Assembly (NCBI GenBank): GCA_018266255.1
Contig: JAFEAT010000003.1
Coordinates: 486,226 to 550,225, forward strand
DNA from: Cyanobacteria bacterium SZAS-4
GTDB taxonomy: Bacteria > Cyanobacteriota > Vampirovibrionia > Obscuribacterales > Obscuribacteraceae
Direction: 5' to 3'
Length of the DNA stretch: 64,000 bases
Positions 53,554 to 63,594 of this stretch are shown here, piece after piece. Position numbers and translations under genes: made by a program. Below the pieces are notes generated by a model. It was not told the DNA's origin and ran no database searches. It was given only the letters and a program-made list of their open reading frames with translations. Numbering within the stretch: position 1 is the stretch's first letter; each line of letters starts with the position of its first letter.

Positions 53554-56500
53554 TTACGACTTAAACTCCCCATTTTCGTATATGAGAAATTCTCCGCGGG
53601 CGGACTCTACTTCTCTGACAAACCAGAGCCAATTTTCTTGGTCTGTCTTCAAAGACCGAAGCAAGCTCAATACTTCATCTTCTGTATAACAGCGAGTTAT
53701 CATTGCTAATTGACGAAATTTTTGAATTTCTACAGGACCATCAAGTGCTTTCTTAATCAGCTCAACGTGAGCGGGACGATGACGCGAATGAGAATTCGTT
53801 TCAAGCTTAGTCAGCAATAGATACTGGTCTACAAATTGATTTTCAAAACATTTTTCTATCTCAGCGCTAGAAAATTCTTGAAAGCTAATCGCAAAAACTT
53901 CAGGAATGTATTTTGCTAACTCGGAGGACGCAAGCATATGATTTAACAGCTGAGAGCTTGCATGTTCGACATTTTTGAGTTCCCGGAGGATTTCTTCTGT
54001 TTTCACCAAATCTAAGAGAAGTGGACCCAATATGAAATTAGTAGCAACTGAAGCCGATTTTGCAATAACTTTAGCGGAATAATGTGGTTCCCATGATCTG
54101 TTGTACGCGTAGAGGGCTAGCCATTCGGGAAACGGCACAGAAAGGTCGTTTGACATGTTGATTGAGAGGCTTAGTCCCGACTTCTTATGCCACTGTTCGT
54201 AGAGGTCCATAAGGTGAGCTAGATGGTAGCCTGGTAACGCCATCCCGTTGTTAAACACCAAATTTATCAGCACTGGAACACCTTCGGGATATACGCTCGC
54301 GATGGCATCCATGCACTCTTCCATCGCTTTTGGCATCATCGGGCTACCGAAGCGATCAAGAATTTCATTGATGAGCGAGGAAGGGAGATTCGACGAGTAT
54401 CTCAAGCTATCGAGCACTGGAACGTGATCAATTCCCGCAAAATTTGATGGCAATGCTTTAATTATTTGGGGCATCAATGAGGCCCCATGCCTCGAGACTA
54501 AAACTCGCCAGCCTTCGTCTTCGCGTCCCGCACTGATCCATTGGTAAGCTGTCGCGTCATCGATTTCAGCAGAAGTTCCGTGCTTGAGGCTATGAGGCGG
54601 TTTGCCTTGCAATTGGAACCGACTAATCCACGGCTCTCCTTTTTTTGAAATTGCAAATCCCAGTAATTCCTGTGCTTTGTCACTCATAGCAGGATAATCT
54701 TTGAGCAATAACTCAAAACAAGAGTCATCACCACAGGCAGCTAAAAAGTCGCCTAATTGAAAACCGGATGAATACTTAGACTGTGCCAGCGCGAGAAACT
54801 TTTCGTAGTGTCTTGCGATTAGTTTTGCAAGGACGACGTTAGATTTTCTTTTTTCACAAAGCCTAAGTTTCCACGGCTGCTGAACTATCAGAGTTTCAAG
54901 ATGTTCTAACACCCATCGCGGAATCGTCGGGGAAACAGCTAGGGCAACCGAACAAGCCGAGACAAAACCAATTTTTCCGTCTATAGCTAGTTTTTGCAGT
55001 ATAGGCAGCCACTCTGGTCGTCCTTTTGCGGCAACCTCCTCTAGGAAAAATTCCGTACTTGGACCGCCGATCCACTCTTCGACCGTAGAAACATTTTGAA
55101 TAAAATTATCTGGGTGAATTGCATCACGCCATTCTTGGCTAAAGATCCTAGCTTCAATTAGCTTGTCCAAGACTTTAAGCGCTGAAGAAAGATACTGCGG
55201 GCGGTGGCATTTTAACGCCGCTAATCCGCCGCGGCTTTGAACAGCTAAACGATAGTCCTTAAGTAAAGCATCTAAGCGAGTTTTAAAAGGTTCTGGTAAT
55301 GTGCGAGCAGTCCAAGCACTTTCAAGCATCGCTGCAAAAACAACATCTTTTTCTTCTATTTTGGCATCAACCGGTAATCTTGAATATTCACCTGCCTGGA
55401 TCGCGAGTTTAATACCTTCTCGAGCCTTATAAGAATCGAGAGCTAACTCTTCGTAGCCTTTAGTTAGTATTCCACGACCAGCAAGCCAGTCTAAATATAG
55501 ATCGTGTATCGGTGAAAGAGTTCCATCTCGATTCAAGATTGTTCCGAGCTTTTCCAATAATCGGGCGCTATTTTTGATATCCTGGCTTTGACTGCAATCT
55601 TTCAACACTGCTATAAAACGGTCGTAACTAAGTTCTTTTGCTAGTACAAAACGTGCCACAGCCTCTGACAGAGTATCGGTAAACTCTGGTGGCAGATTTT
55701 TGGACAAATTGTCATGAAATCTGCGAAGCACAGAACCAACGGTCGATTCTGATGCACCCGATAAAATATGCAGGGATAAGAACAGCGGTAACGTCAACAA
55801 CTTTTGCAATTCTGGATTGAGATTTTGCAGCAGTGGATCCGCTTCTTTCAAGACAGCATTCACTTGCGCTTCAGAAAAGGGAGCCAATTCCCAAACTCTA
55901 AAAATGCTATCGCCTTCTTTACTGCTTTTCGCATTGGCAATGATTTTGTAATTGGCTAGTTCATGCAGCAAAGTTGTCTTTTCCAAACTCGAAGAATCGA
56001 CAGCAAATTCGGACCAACCGTCCAAGAAAAAACAAATTCTTGGATCGGCCAATAGATCTGCCAGAACTAAACCATTGGCAGCTTTTCGAATAGCCAGTTT
56101 TACCGATTCCCAAGTTGCGTATTGCCCCAATCGTAAGAACAGAGGAATCATTTGTCCTTCGTTTAAAAGAGTGTGAGCCGTATTCCAAAATACATGCGAC
56201 TTACCAGAACCTGGAAGTGCGACGACCAAGTGCATCCGCTCGGGTTGCTCCAGGAGATCGCTTAAAGGACGAAAAGTTGTATCGCCGCCCTCCTTTTGTT
56301 CTGTCACGAAACGGGTTTGGCATAAACAATTAGCAAAAGCTCGTTTTGTTGACTCGCTGCTATCTGGAAACAACGTTTGCAATGAACCTGGTGAATTTAT
56401 TTCCAGAAGCCTTTTTGCCAATGCCTCGACATTTTCTTTGAAGGCAACATCCGTTAGACCTTCAGAGCCTTTGTTACTTAAACTCAGTTTTAATGCTGAC

Positions 56501-57312
56501 TTAGCTCTAGTGTTTTGTATGTATGCGGAAAGATTCGAAAGCAGGTGAAATCCCGCTGCAGCAGCATGCGCCATCGCCCATGGCTGGCTCCAACTATCTA
56601 ATTCTGGAACTTTATCAATCCGTAGGTCCGAAAGTCCCCGAATCGTCACATATGGAAGTCCCAAAAGAACTGCTGCATTCACAGCAGCTGCTGACTCCAT
56701 GTCGATCGCTCGCGCGTCGGGGATTTGCTCTTTCATGGCCAAGGCCAAAGGTCCGTTATCACCTTCAGCACGAACGTTCCCAGCACTGATTGGCGCAACG
56801 ATTATTTTTGACGAAAGAGGTCCAAGAGCTTGCATTTTGGGCTCCTTCAATCGCTCAATCCAAGCGTCGCTGTTTGCAATCTCATCGATTGCTGGCTCAA
56901 GCTCGGCTCGAATCTTCTGGCTTCTTATGATGTACTCGATTTGCGTGCCACGCTCTACCGATTGCGAGTGATCAGCGATAGCATTGCTGATCACAACGTC
57001 GCCAATCTGAACTAATTCATTTTGACCATGCACACCACCGCCAACGCCTATATTGACGATCATTGCTGGATGGAACTGCATTGCAGCTAAGGTGACCGCA
57101 GACGACACCTTATTACCGCTTGGTTCAAGGACGCAGAGAACTACTACCGAGAGATCGCCGAAGAAGCCTTTCCTGACTGAAATTCCCTTCACTGTGTCGT
57201 CAAGATGGGATTTGAGAATGACTCTCTCTGTGTCTTCTAAATGCCTCAAGCATTCGTCACGCTCGAGGTCTGAAACCGTCAATATTAATACGTCGTGCCC
57301 AACTTTATTCAA
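53554..57312 (-). CDS. Nucleoside-phosphorylase/STAND NTPase fusion (1252 aa)
   Basis: Residues 1-265 match PNP/UDP-type nucleosidases (IVNIGVGGGVHG; DMESAAAV near 207; TIRGLSDL). Residues 355-520 are a STAND (NACHT-like) P-loop NTPase with Walker A LPGSGKS near 370 and Walker B CFFLDGWSEF near 431. The last 700 residues are helical repeats that would sense a trigger. In such proteins the N-terminal enzyme is the effector and depletes a nucleotide or metabolite on infection. TTG 57312 is the only near start; an ATG at 57393 is in another frame, separated by a run of nine A. Confidence 0.85.
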   Translation of the reverse strand: MNKVGHDVLILTVSDLERDECLRHLEDTERVILKSHLDDTVKGISVRKGFFGDLSVVVLCVLEPSGNKVSSAVTLAAMQFHPAMIVNIGVGGGVHGQNELVQIGDVVISNAIADHSQSVERGTQIEYIIRSQKIRAELEPAIDEIANSDAWIERLKEPKMQALGPLSSKIIVAPISAGNVRAEGDNGPLALAMKEQIPDARAIDMESAAAVNAAVLLGLPYVTIRGLSDLRIDKVPELDSWSQPWAMAHAAAAGFHLLSNLSAYIQNTRAKSALKLSLSNKGSEGLTDVAFKENVEALAKRLLEINSPGSLQTLFPDSSESTKRAFANCLCQTRFVTEQKEGGDTTFRPLSDLLEQPERMHLVVALPGSGKSHVFWNTAHTLLNEGQMIPLFLRLGQYATWESVKLAIRKAANGLVLADLLADPRICFFLDGWSEFAVDSSSLEKTTLLHELANYKIIANAKSSKEGDSIFRVWELAPFSEAQVNAVLKEADPLLQNLNPELQKLLTLPLFLSLHILSGASESTVGSVLRRFHDNLSKNLPPEFTDTLSEAVARFVLAKELSYDRFIAVLKDCSQSQDIKNSARLLEKLGTILNRDGTLSPIHDLYLDWLAGRGILTKGYEELALDSYKAREGIKLAIQAGEYSRLPVDAKIEEKDVVFAAMLESAWTARTLPEPFKTRLDALLKDYRLAVQSRGGLAALKCHRPQYLSSALKVLDKLIEARIFSQEWRDAIHPDNFIQNVSTVEEWIGGPSTEFFLEEVAAKGRPEWLPILQKLAIDGKIGFVSACSVALAVSPTIPRWVLEHLETLIVQQPWKLRLCEKRKSNVVLAKLIARHYEKFLALAQSKYSSGFQLGDFLAACGDDSCFELLLKDYPAMSDKAQELLGFAISKKGEPWISRFQLQGKPPHSLKHGTSAEIDDATAYQWISAGREDEGWRVLVSRHGASLMPQIIKALPSNFAGIDHVPVLDSLRYSSNLPSSLINEILDRFGSPMMPKAMEECMDAIASVYPEGVPVLINLVFNNGMALPGYHLAHLMDLYEQWHKKSGLSLSINMSNDLSVPFPEWLALYAYNRSWEPHYSAKVIAKSASVATNFILGPLLLDLVKTEEILRELKNVEHASSQLLNHMLASSELAKYIPEVFAISFQEFSSAEIEKCFENQFVDQYLLLTKLETNSHSRHRPAHVELIKKALDGPVEIQKFRQLAMITRCYTEDEVLSLLRSLKTDQENWLWFVREVESARGEFLIYENGEFKS

Positions 57313-57507
57313 TGATGATTGTTTCCGACTGTTTTTGAAATCGAGAAAGGCATATGAACTGTTTTTTTTTAGGACTTAGAAGAAAATTCATGTCTCACTA
57401 CTGATACCCTGTTCGTTCTCTACGTAGTCCAAGATACCAGGCAATACTTTTCCAAGTTCAAGCTAGCCAGTCGCGGTTCAGCTTTAACGGGTGATCAGAC
57501 CGTAGTA

Positions 57508-58161
57508 TCAACGCTCATATTTTTTGAACACTGCTAGTTTCGCATGCTTTTCGTGATATCGCTTGAATTCAGCTTCGAGTCCAGGATCGCCTAAGACTGT
57601 TGAATACTGCATGTCACCACTTTTAGATAAGGTAACGTCCGACAAAGCTATCTCTTTGTCCTTTATGAAATTTGCAACTATTTCTTTGAAACGAGGAGAA
57701 GTATGCCGATACTCAGCCTCATCGATAGTCACGTCCTTACCCGTTTTTTCGCACTTCATTACTCCACCTGCCTTGTGAAAGAGTGCTGCTTTCTGCGACG
57801 CCAAAACTGAATTTACTGAATGCCGACATGCTTGATAAAACTCTTGCTCAAGCGATGCCGCTTTCCCCGCTATACATGTGTTGAATGAAAAATCTGTTTT
57901 GCTCCCATCGATACGCTCAATATGGAATCCGCTCGTCGGCTGAATAGGTGATCGATCTCGATAAAATCTCTTTACGCCACTCCAACCAATTTTTTCTTCT
58001 GCCTCTGGATGACGCTGAAGCAGCTCGTACAGCAGTTCGCTGTCCGCTGCATTTATTTCATCACCGTCTTTGTATCGATGAAGCATGGCACGAAAAAAAA
58101 CTGTTGCCTCCTGCTTCATTTCAAATGTCTTGCTTGGAAGTTTAATTTGATGACGTGCCAT
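57508..58161 (-). CDS. DUF3223 (DCL-like) protein with HNH-like tail (217 aa)
   Basis: Residues 18-95 match DUF3223: ATVFFRAMLHRYKDGDEINAADSELLYELLQRHPEAEEKIGWG-like core and FHIERIDGSKTDFSFNTCI. The C-terminal part holds KCEKTGKDVTIDEAEYRHTSPRFKEIV, which resembles the Cys/His start of HNH-type nuclease tails, though a full set of metal ligands is not visible. It is the last gene of the HamA/HamB-like operon, 35 bases after the PD-(D/E)XK gene. The role is unknown; a nuclease function is inference. Confidence 0.75.
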   Translation of the reverse strand: MARHQIKLPSKTFEMKQEATVFFRAMLHRYKDGDEINAADSELLYELLQRHPEAEEKIGWSGVKRFYRDRSPIQPTSGFHIERIDGSKTDFSFNTCIAGKAASLEQEFYQACRHSVNSVLASQKAALFHKAGGVMKCEKTGKDVTIDEAEYRHTSPRFKEIVANFIKDKEIALSDVTLSKSGDMQYSTVLGDPGLEAEFKRYHEKHAKLAVFKKYER

Positions 58162-58196
58162 ACCGTACCACTCTCTTTAACCGAAAATACCAATTT

Positions 58197-58850
58197 TTAC
58201 ATCGAAACGGGCTTGAATTCAGCATTCTCGAACAGCAGACTGACTTTTAATCCGTCTGTTTCGAACCCCAAGAATAATCCATATCTATATTTCAAGGCAG
58301 AATCGGGATTTGTCAGCTGAGATAATTTTGCGAGATCTAGCAGCACTTCGGCAAAATTTTCCTTGCGCAGCCACTTATTTTCTATAACTAAAAGATTGTT
58401 CTCTTGAATTTCTCTTTGATGAATAATGATATCTGGACGAAGTTTTCGATCATCTGATTTCTTTGGATCCTGACTGTCAGTATCAATTACAGAAATATTT
58501 TCTATTGCCTTTTTGGCAGCTGCGTCAAAATCATCTCGTGAAAATATTTCGGTAATTTGTTCTTTGTCGAATGTGCTAATCCAGTGCATCAGTGCATCAC
58601 GTGAAAGGGCTTTGTGTTCAATGACATTATCCTCAAATCTTTTGTTATATTCACAATCTACATGATACGCGTCGAACACATGCTCAAGATACACTGCCAG
58701 CCGATGTGACAGACATGGCTCCCATAGCTGATTTGCGACTATTATTTGATCATTCTTTTTGAGGCAGGTGAGAGATTTCTCTACCTTCTGTTTTATTTCA
58801 TCGTCCCACGTTGGTAACTCATGAATAGTCCCTTTCAATTCATCAAGCAT
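58197..58850 (-). CDS. PD-(D/E)XK nuclease-like protein (217 aa)
   Basis: An N-terminal helical part (HRLAVYLEHVFDAYHVDCEYNKRFE) leads to the nuclease-like core: RPDIIIHQRE near 139 supplies Asp, and NLLVIENKW near 158 supplies the E-N-K pair of the PD-(D/E)XK fold. Length and order match small endonuclease-like proteins common in defence islands. GGGAG stands before the ATG. It lies third in the HamA/HamB-like operon, so it may add a second nuclease to that system. Confidence 0.8.
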   Translation of the reverse strand: MLDELKGTIHELPTWDDEIKQKVEKSLTCLKKNDQIIVANQLWEPCLSHRLAVYLEHVFDAYHVDCEYNKRFEDNVIEHKALSRDALMHWISTFDKEQITEIFSRDDFDAAAKKAIENISVIDTDSQDPKKSDDRKLRPDIIIHQREIQENNLLVIENKWLRKENFAEVLLDLAKLSQLTNPDSALKYRYGLFLGFETDGLKVSLLFENAEFKPVSM

Positions 58851-58889
58851 CTCATACTCCCTATGTAGAGTTCCCCGTTGCGCGCTTTA

Positions 58890-61800
58890 CTATAGATACG
58901 GTTTTGCATTCACCTTTGCTACTTTTGGATCAAGCACGAAATCAAACGATCCGAAATAGACCTCCGTGCCTTCTTCATCACGAGAAATCGCGAGCAGATA
59001 TCCAGCAGGATCAATCCAATGAATTAGGTTGTCGCGGCGAATTGGCAAAACTCGTATGGACCCACCCTGATATTTCGAAAAGTCTCGAGCTAGTCGAACG
59101 CTGAAGTCGGATCTCACACTCCGATCCACACCGCTACTTGTTGTTTGCTTGTCCACCCAATCACTGACTACCTTCGGGTCTAACAAATCTACGGGGGGAG
59201 AATCAAGCTTCTTCTCTTCATAGTATTTAGAGGCTAGAGATTTTGCAGCACCACGAGTGGTAGCAAGACTTCGAGACAGTATGTATGCGGCTACGGGATC
59301 CAGCGTACCCCAAGTCAAAAGCTCCTTGAACCAAAAGACAACCCACGGCAGGTCCAGCTTCTTCCACTCCTTTATATCGAGCGGCTGAGTCTGCTCACCT
59401 AGCATCTCATCCGCGACGAGCGCAATGGCTGCCCCGACTCCCCAACTCGCTCGATTAATGAAGTACGTTCTCACATACTTATGCCAATCATCTAATTTCT
59501 CTGGTTTTGGCCAGTTAATTCGGACAAGAGTTTCCATCCACCATTCCAACACTTCTTGCCATTGTCTATATGGTGGTTTCTTTTTGTTTTCCTTTAGCTC
59601 CGGCAAAGCAAAAGGTTTTATCTCACTTAAGATCGCGATACAAGCCTTTAAATATTCAATCTGTTGATTATCCGACCATAAATGGTAATCCAGACCAGTT
59701 CTCAATTGGTCGCGTAAATCCGAATATCGATCTAAAAGTGATTGTGCGGATCTTGGAGGTAACCCAGTCCTGTACAGTTGTCGCCGATGATTTCTGTCAC
59801 TATACACTTCCAATAATGCACATCCTCTACCCACAAATATTGCGCCAAGCCGCTCGGAATTTCTCTTGGCTGCAAAAGCACTGAAAGTATGCTGCCAAAT
59901 ATTCTTTAATGCGTCCTCTAAGTCCGTGAGATCAAGGGGTCCTTCATGTTGTTGTTCAACTTCTGCAATTGAAGCCAATAGCACACTATCAAGATTGTCT
60001 ACCGCTCCGATAAGCTCAAGGTGAGCCGGGTCGGGATGTGGGTTTAAGGGGTTTACCTCCTCTAACCAAAGCAGAAACTCTTCTTGAGAAGAACTGCCAC
60101 TAATAATCCTCCACTTTGAAGCGATAAGACTCAATAATTCTGCAATAGAAGCCTGCGTTGTACTAGACGCCTCCTCCTTGCTAAGTTGACTTATCAGTGA
60201 AAAGTAAGAGCTGCGAGCATTCCTTGCAGTGAATCGGGCTTTGTCGGAGGCAAAAAGATCTGCCTCTCCAAGCACAAGTAAAGTGCGCCCCTCTGTCCCA
60301 CTACCCGGACGACCGGCCCTGCCAGCTAAATTCCGAAACTCCGCTGGACTCATAGTATCTTGTACTCTTCTTAAGGTCGGAATAAGAATGGTCTCGAACG
60401 GCAAATTCACCCCTTCCGATAGAGTTGATGTTGCGAGTACAAGTGAAAACACACGCGATTCAATTGCTTCGACTAGAAGGCGCGAAAGAAGACCCGGCAT
60501 TTGTCCGTGATGAATAACGACGCCGTGCTTGAGCAGGCGATATTCAAGAGACGTTTTACCAAAATAGTCGTCGCATGATTCCAGCACTTTTGAGTAAAGG
60601 TAAAATGAAACTTCGTCGGACTTCGGCTCAATGAAGAATGTCGGTAGGCTTTGTAAACCCCACGTAGTGTCAAGAAGTTCTAGTAAGTCCTGCGCATGTC
60701 CGTAAATATTCTGTGTTACTGAAACCAAGGTGGCGTGCTTATTGCCGTTTTGATCAGGCGCGGCAAAATGAATTGCTGCCCAAAAAAGAAATGGTCTGAG
60801 AGCCTTTTCCGCGCCCTCATTCATAAACTTTGGCGCGGGCGGGCAACGCTCGAACGGATTCGGTATGTAAGGTCGTTTTTCACCTGTATCAGCCGGAAGT
60901 TCCAGCAGTGCCCCATCAAGGAGATCGTATTCAATTCGAAGCCTACGATCTTTGAAGCATTCTAAACGTCCAATAAGTTGCCTGGTGCTTCTGTATTCCG
61001 TAACACTTGGTCCGACCTCAGCACTTGTTGAGATCCATTGAGCTATTGCTTCCTCTGCGCCCTGTGCCACTGCTGAGAGTGCTATGACATCGCAGTTCTC
61101 CCTATTCATGAACGTTAACAGCCGAGACCCAAGAGACTCTAGCCGCAACGCACGATCTAATGAAAGTGCATCGGTTGTGTGAAGCGAAGCAACGCTACCT
61201 TTGAAACACACCGAATGCGCTTCATCGATGATGACTAGTCGCAATCGTTCAATTAACCAACGTCCAACAAATCTGATTAAAGCCTCAGCCTTTTCATAAG
61301 TGCAAATAACGACTGTCTTTTGTCCGCTAGTTAACCAGGCATCAGTCGGACCCCAATCAGTGCCGCCGTAAAGTCCAGTAACGATAATCTCTTGATCCCC
61401 CAAACCTTTCACCACTCGCGATAGTTTTCCCTCAACTTCTGTTGCTAGCGCTCTGCTTGGTACTAAATACAATACCAGTGGTGTTTTATAATCAACAACG
61501 TCTTCACCATCGCTTGTTTCTTTCGGACTAATAAACAAAGAACGAAGAATGGCCAACTCCGCGATCAGTGTTTTTCCAGAGCCCGTTGGTGTGCATAGTG
61601 CAAATGATCTAGATTCAACTAGTCGATTGATGCCGAGAATTTGGGATGGCCATGCCGTAACACGCTTGTTTAAATATTGGAAACGAAGGTATCGCTCAAA
61701 TGCTGCTAACCCATCAGTTGTTACAGTTTCCTTGAGTTCACTCATCTTGTCTCGCAATGAACTTGCGACGTTTTCCCGAATCGAGATATAAATAAGTTCT

Positions 61801-62492
61801 GCCAATAACCATGAATACACGTGCCGGCTGTGCTGTAGGACCCGGCAAAGGGTTGATAATTTTTGCATTGCAGCATCAAGCCTCTCATCGAATCCCCATC
61901 GAAGAGAAGCGTTCACGATTCCTATGATGCTACACAGCTGCTCTTGAAGCCAGTCGAAAAGCTGTTCTTCGGCAAACTCCTCTATGTCCGTAAAATCAAC
62001 ACTCGTTCGTGGAAGCCTCGACTCCCGACCACTCCAGTACAAATTAAGCAAGCGATGTACTCTTTCGAAATCATGTCTTAGCAGAGCACCAATTACACTG
62101 TCGGCATCATCATCATTCGCACTTTCATTTATGATTCCTGCTGCGCGCGCCGGATAACCGGATAGTTGATAACATGCTGCGGAGATTAGTCTGGCAGGGA
62201 CATCGATATCTACCATATCGGGATGAGAGAGCCACTCAAATATTTCTGCTGCTCGGCGAAATGCCCTTTCCCACCCCGAAGTTTCTTCCTCTTTCTCAAC
62301 TAAACCAGCCTGAATCAATTGGATGGCATCATTCACTCTGTCTTCAGCTTCAGCTGATTCCCACATTCGCAATCCGGATTTACCGCTCTTAAGCAGTGTA
62401 TGCTGACTGTATAACCTCGCAATGCTTCGGGTCAGATTAGGACCGGCCAATCTTTCCGTTAAGTCGTGTGCAAGTGTCCTTTCATCAGCCAC
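58890..62492 (-). CDS. Ski2-type DEAD/DEAH helicase, HamB-like (1200 aa)
   Basis: Superfamily 2 helicase with motif I TPTGSGKTLIAELAI near 306, motif II IIDEAHS near 422, motif V EGVNLPFETILIPTL and motif VI NLAGRAGRPGSG near 726; residues 1-290 are a helical extension and the C-terminal 350 residues are a winged-helix/ratchet-like part. It follows the HamA-like nuclease after one base, with GAGGAA five bases before GTG 62492, which fits Hachiman HamB. It is longer than usual HamB proteins, so it may be a divergent type. DNA-surveillance by the helicase and release of the nuclease is known for Hachiman. Confidence 0.85.
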   Translation of the reverse strand: MADERTLAHDLTERLAGPNLTRSIARLYSQHTLLKSGKSGLRMWESAEAEDRVNDAIQLIQAGLVEKEEETSGWERAFRRAAEIFEWLSHPDMVDIDVPARLISAACYQLSGYPARAAGIINESANDDDADSVIGALLRHDFERVHRLLNLYWSGRESRLPRTSVDFTDIEEFAEEQLFDWLQEQLCSIIGIVNASLRWGFDERLDAAMQKLSTLCRVLQHSRHVYSWLLAELIYISIRENVASSLRDKMSELKETVTTDGLAAFERYLRFQYLNKRVTAWPSQILGINRLVESRSFALCTPTGSGKTLIAELAILRSLFISPKETSDGEDVVDYKTPLVLYLVPSRALATEVEGKLSRVVKGLGDQEIIVTGLYGGTDWGPTDAWLTSGQKTVVICTYEKAEALIRFVGRWLIERLRLVIIDEAHSVCFKGSVASLHTTDALSLDRALRLESLGSRLLTFMNRENCDVIALSAVAQGAEEAIAQWISTSAEVGPSVTEYRSTRQLIGRLECFKDRRLRIEYDLLDGALLELPADTGEKRPYIPNPFERCPPAPKFMNEGAEKALRPFLFWAAIHFAAPDQNGNKHATLVSVTQNIYGHAQDLLELLDTTWGLQSLPTFFIEPKSDEVSFYLYSKVLESCDDYFGKTSLEYRLLKHGVVIHHGQMPGLLSRLLVEAIESRVFSLVLATSTLSEGVNLPFETILIPTLRRVQDTMSPAEFRNLAGRAGRPGSGTEGRTLLVLGEADLFASDKARFTARNARSSYFSLISQLSKEEASSTTQASIAELLSLIASKWRIISGSSSQEEFLLWLEEVNPLNPHPDPAHLELIGAVDNLDSVLLASIAEVEQQHEGPLDLTDLEDALKNIWQHTFSAFAAKRNSERLGAIFVGRGCALLEVYSDRNHRRQLYRTGLPPRSAQSLLDRYSDLRDQLRTGLDYHLWSDNQQIEYLKACIAILSEIKPFALPELKENKKKPPYRQWQEVLEWWMETLVRINWPKPEKLDDWHKYVRTYFINRASWGVGAAIALVADEMLGEQTQPLDIKEWKKLDLPWVVFWFKELLTWGTLDPVAAYILSRSLATTRGAAKSLASKYYEEKKLDSPPVDLLDPKVVSDWVDKQTTSSGVDRSVRSDFSVRLARDFSKYQGGSIRVLPIRRDNLIHWIDPAGYLLAISRDEEGTEVYFGSFDFVLDPKVAKVNAKPYL

Positions 62493-62493
62493 T

Positions 62494-63351
62494 TCACTTC
62501 CTCTTCTTGTAAATTTCAGCTACAAAATCAACAACATCAACTAGATGAATCTCTGCTGCCTCTAACTTCCTTCCGCCTGTATATTCCACCGCGTGCGTTT
62601 CAGTGGATAACCAGGTGCTATTTTTCTTTGGTGGTTCGCCTGAGATATAAGTTAGAAAGTCTATTCTTTCGTAACTGGATGGTAATTGTTGACTCAATAA
62701 TAGTTTCTTAAGTGAACCGCACCACGACTTTGAAAAATCGTCGTCTCTTGTTTGGATAATTTTGATAAGTGATCTTAGATCAATTGGCTTAAGTTCAGCT
62801 CCACTCAGCTGTTCATGCGCTTTTGCTGCCGTGCCGCTGTTATGCTTCTTCAAACACTTTGCCTCACAACAGAGATATTGCACTACATCTCCATCGTCAT
62901 TCCTGGAGAATGCTAAGCAATCATCACCCAGGCGACCAGGAATTTTGGTGGCTATCTTTCCTGTCTGATTTATTCTTGCAATTTGGTCAAACGCTGCTTT
63001 GTGGAACCTAAACAAATAGGCAGGAACATGCCATTCAATATCAAACGGCTTGAACTCTTGGGCAAGAACGCCAGCTAGAAACTCCCCGAAATATCCTTGT
63101 AGTGTTGTGATGTGCAATAATTCTGGGTAACCATGCGCTGGATCATCTTTTCCTAAGCCGAGTGGATCGAGCCCATCATCAAGTATTGAGCGGAGGTCTT
63201 CTACTGTATCGGAATGAGCCTTCTGAACAGCTTCCTGTAATCGTGGAAATATTTGCGCACGTTCGCTGCTATTCTCAACAAATAGTCTATGTCTATATGA
63301 GTCCGATTTCTTTTCTTGAGAAACCGTGAGCCATTGCTTGACCGTCTTCAT
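62494..63351 (-). CDS. HamA-like (DUF1837-type) nuclease (285 aa)
   Basis: The core LLHITTLQGYFGEFLAGVLAQEF is followed by a PD-(D/E)XK-type pocket: GRLGDDCLAF near 141 and CCEAKCLKKH near 163 give D and E-x-K. These are the features of DUF1837/HamA, the nuclease of Hachiman defence. The C-terminal helix is basic (EIYKKRK). ATG 63351 is preferred over GTG 63384. It heads a four-gene operon with the helicase, the PD-(D/E)XK protein and the DUF3223 protein. Family placement rests on motifs and on the helicase partner. Confidence 0.78.
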   Translation of the reverse strand: MKTVKQWLTVSQEKKSDSYRHRLFVENSSERAQIFPRLQEAVQKAHSDTVEDLRSILDDGLDPLGLGKDDPAHGYPELLHITTLQGYFGEFLAGVLAQEFKPFDIEWHVPAYLFRFHKAAFDQIARINQTGKIATKIPGRLGDDCLAFSRNDDGDVVQYLCCEAKCLKKHNSGTAAKAHEQLSGAELKPIDLRSLIKIIQTRDDDFSKSWCGSLKKLLLSQQLPSSYERIDFLTYISGEPPKKNSTWLSTETHAVEYTGGRKLEAAEIHLVDVVDFVAEIYKKRK

Positions 63352-63470
63352 ATTACCAATCAGATCAATCGCAAAAAGTACCACTGTACGGTACTATGAC
63401 TCGCCATCCCATATCTATCCTGACAACAAATCCGCGTTAATTCTGCCCACTAATCTGGACGCCGGAACCC

Positions 63471-63594
63471 CTTGCGTCCGCTACTTCGGCAGCCGCCGCA
63501 GTAGCGGTGCGCCGAAACTTTTAATGTCTACGAAAACAGAATCAGCCAAGCGGCGCTTCCCTGGCTGCCTGGCGACAAACCGAGCGGACGCAAG
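63471..63594. repeat. Large inverted repeat with nested hairpin
   Basis: CTTGCGTCCGCT (63471-63482) and AGCGGACGCAAG (63583-63594) are perfect 12-bp arms 100 bases apart. An inner hairpin of CCGCTACT and AGTAGCGG (63478-63507) shares the left arm, so two alternative folds are possible. The DNA between is GC-rich and has no gene. It lies just outside the defence operon. Confidence 0.6.
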
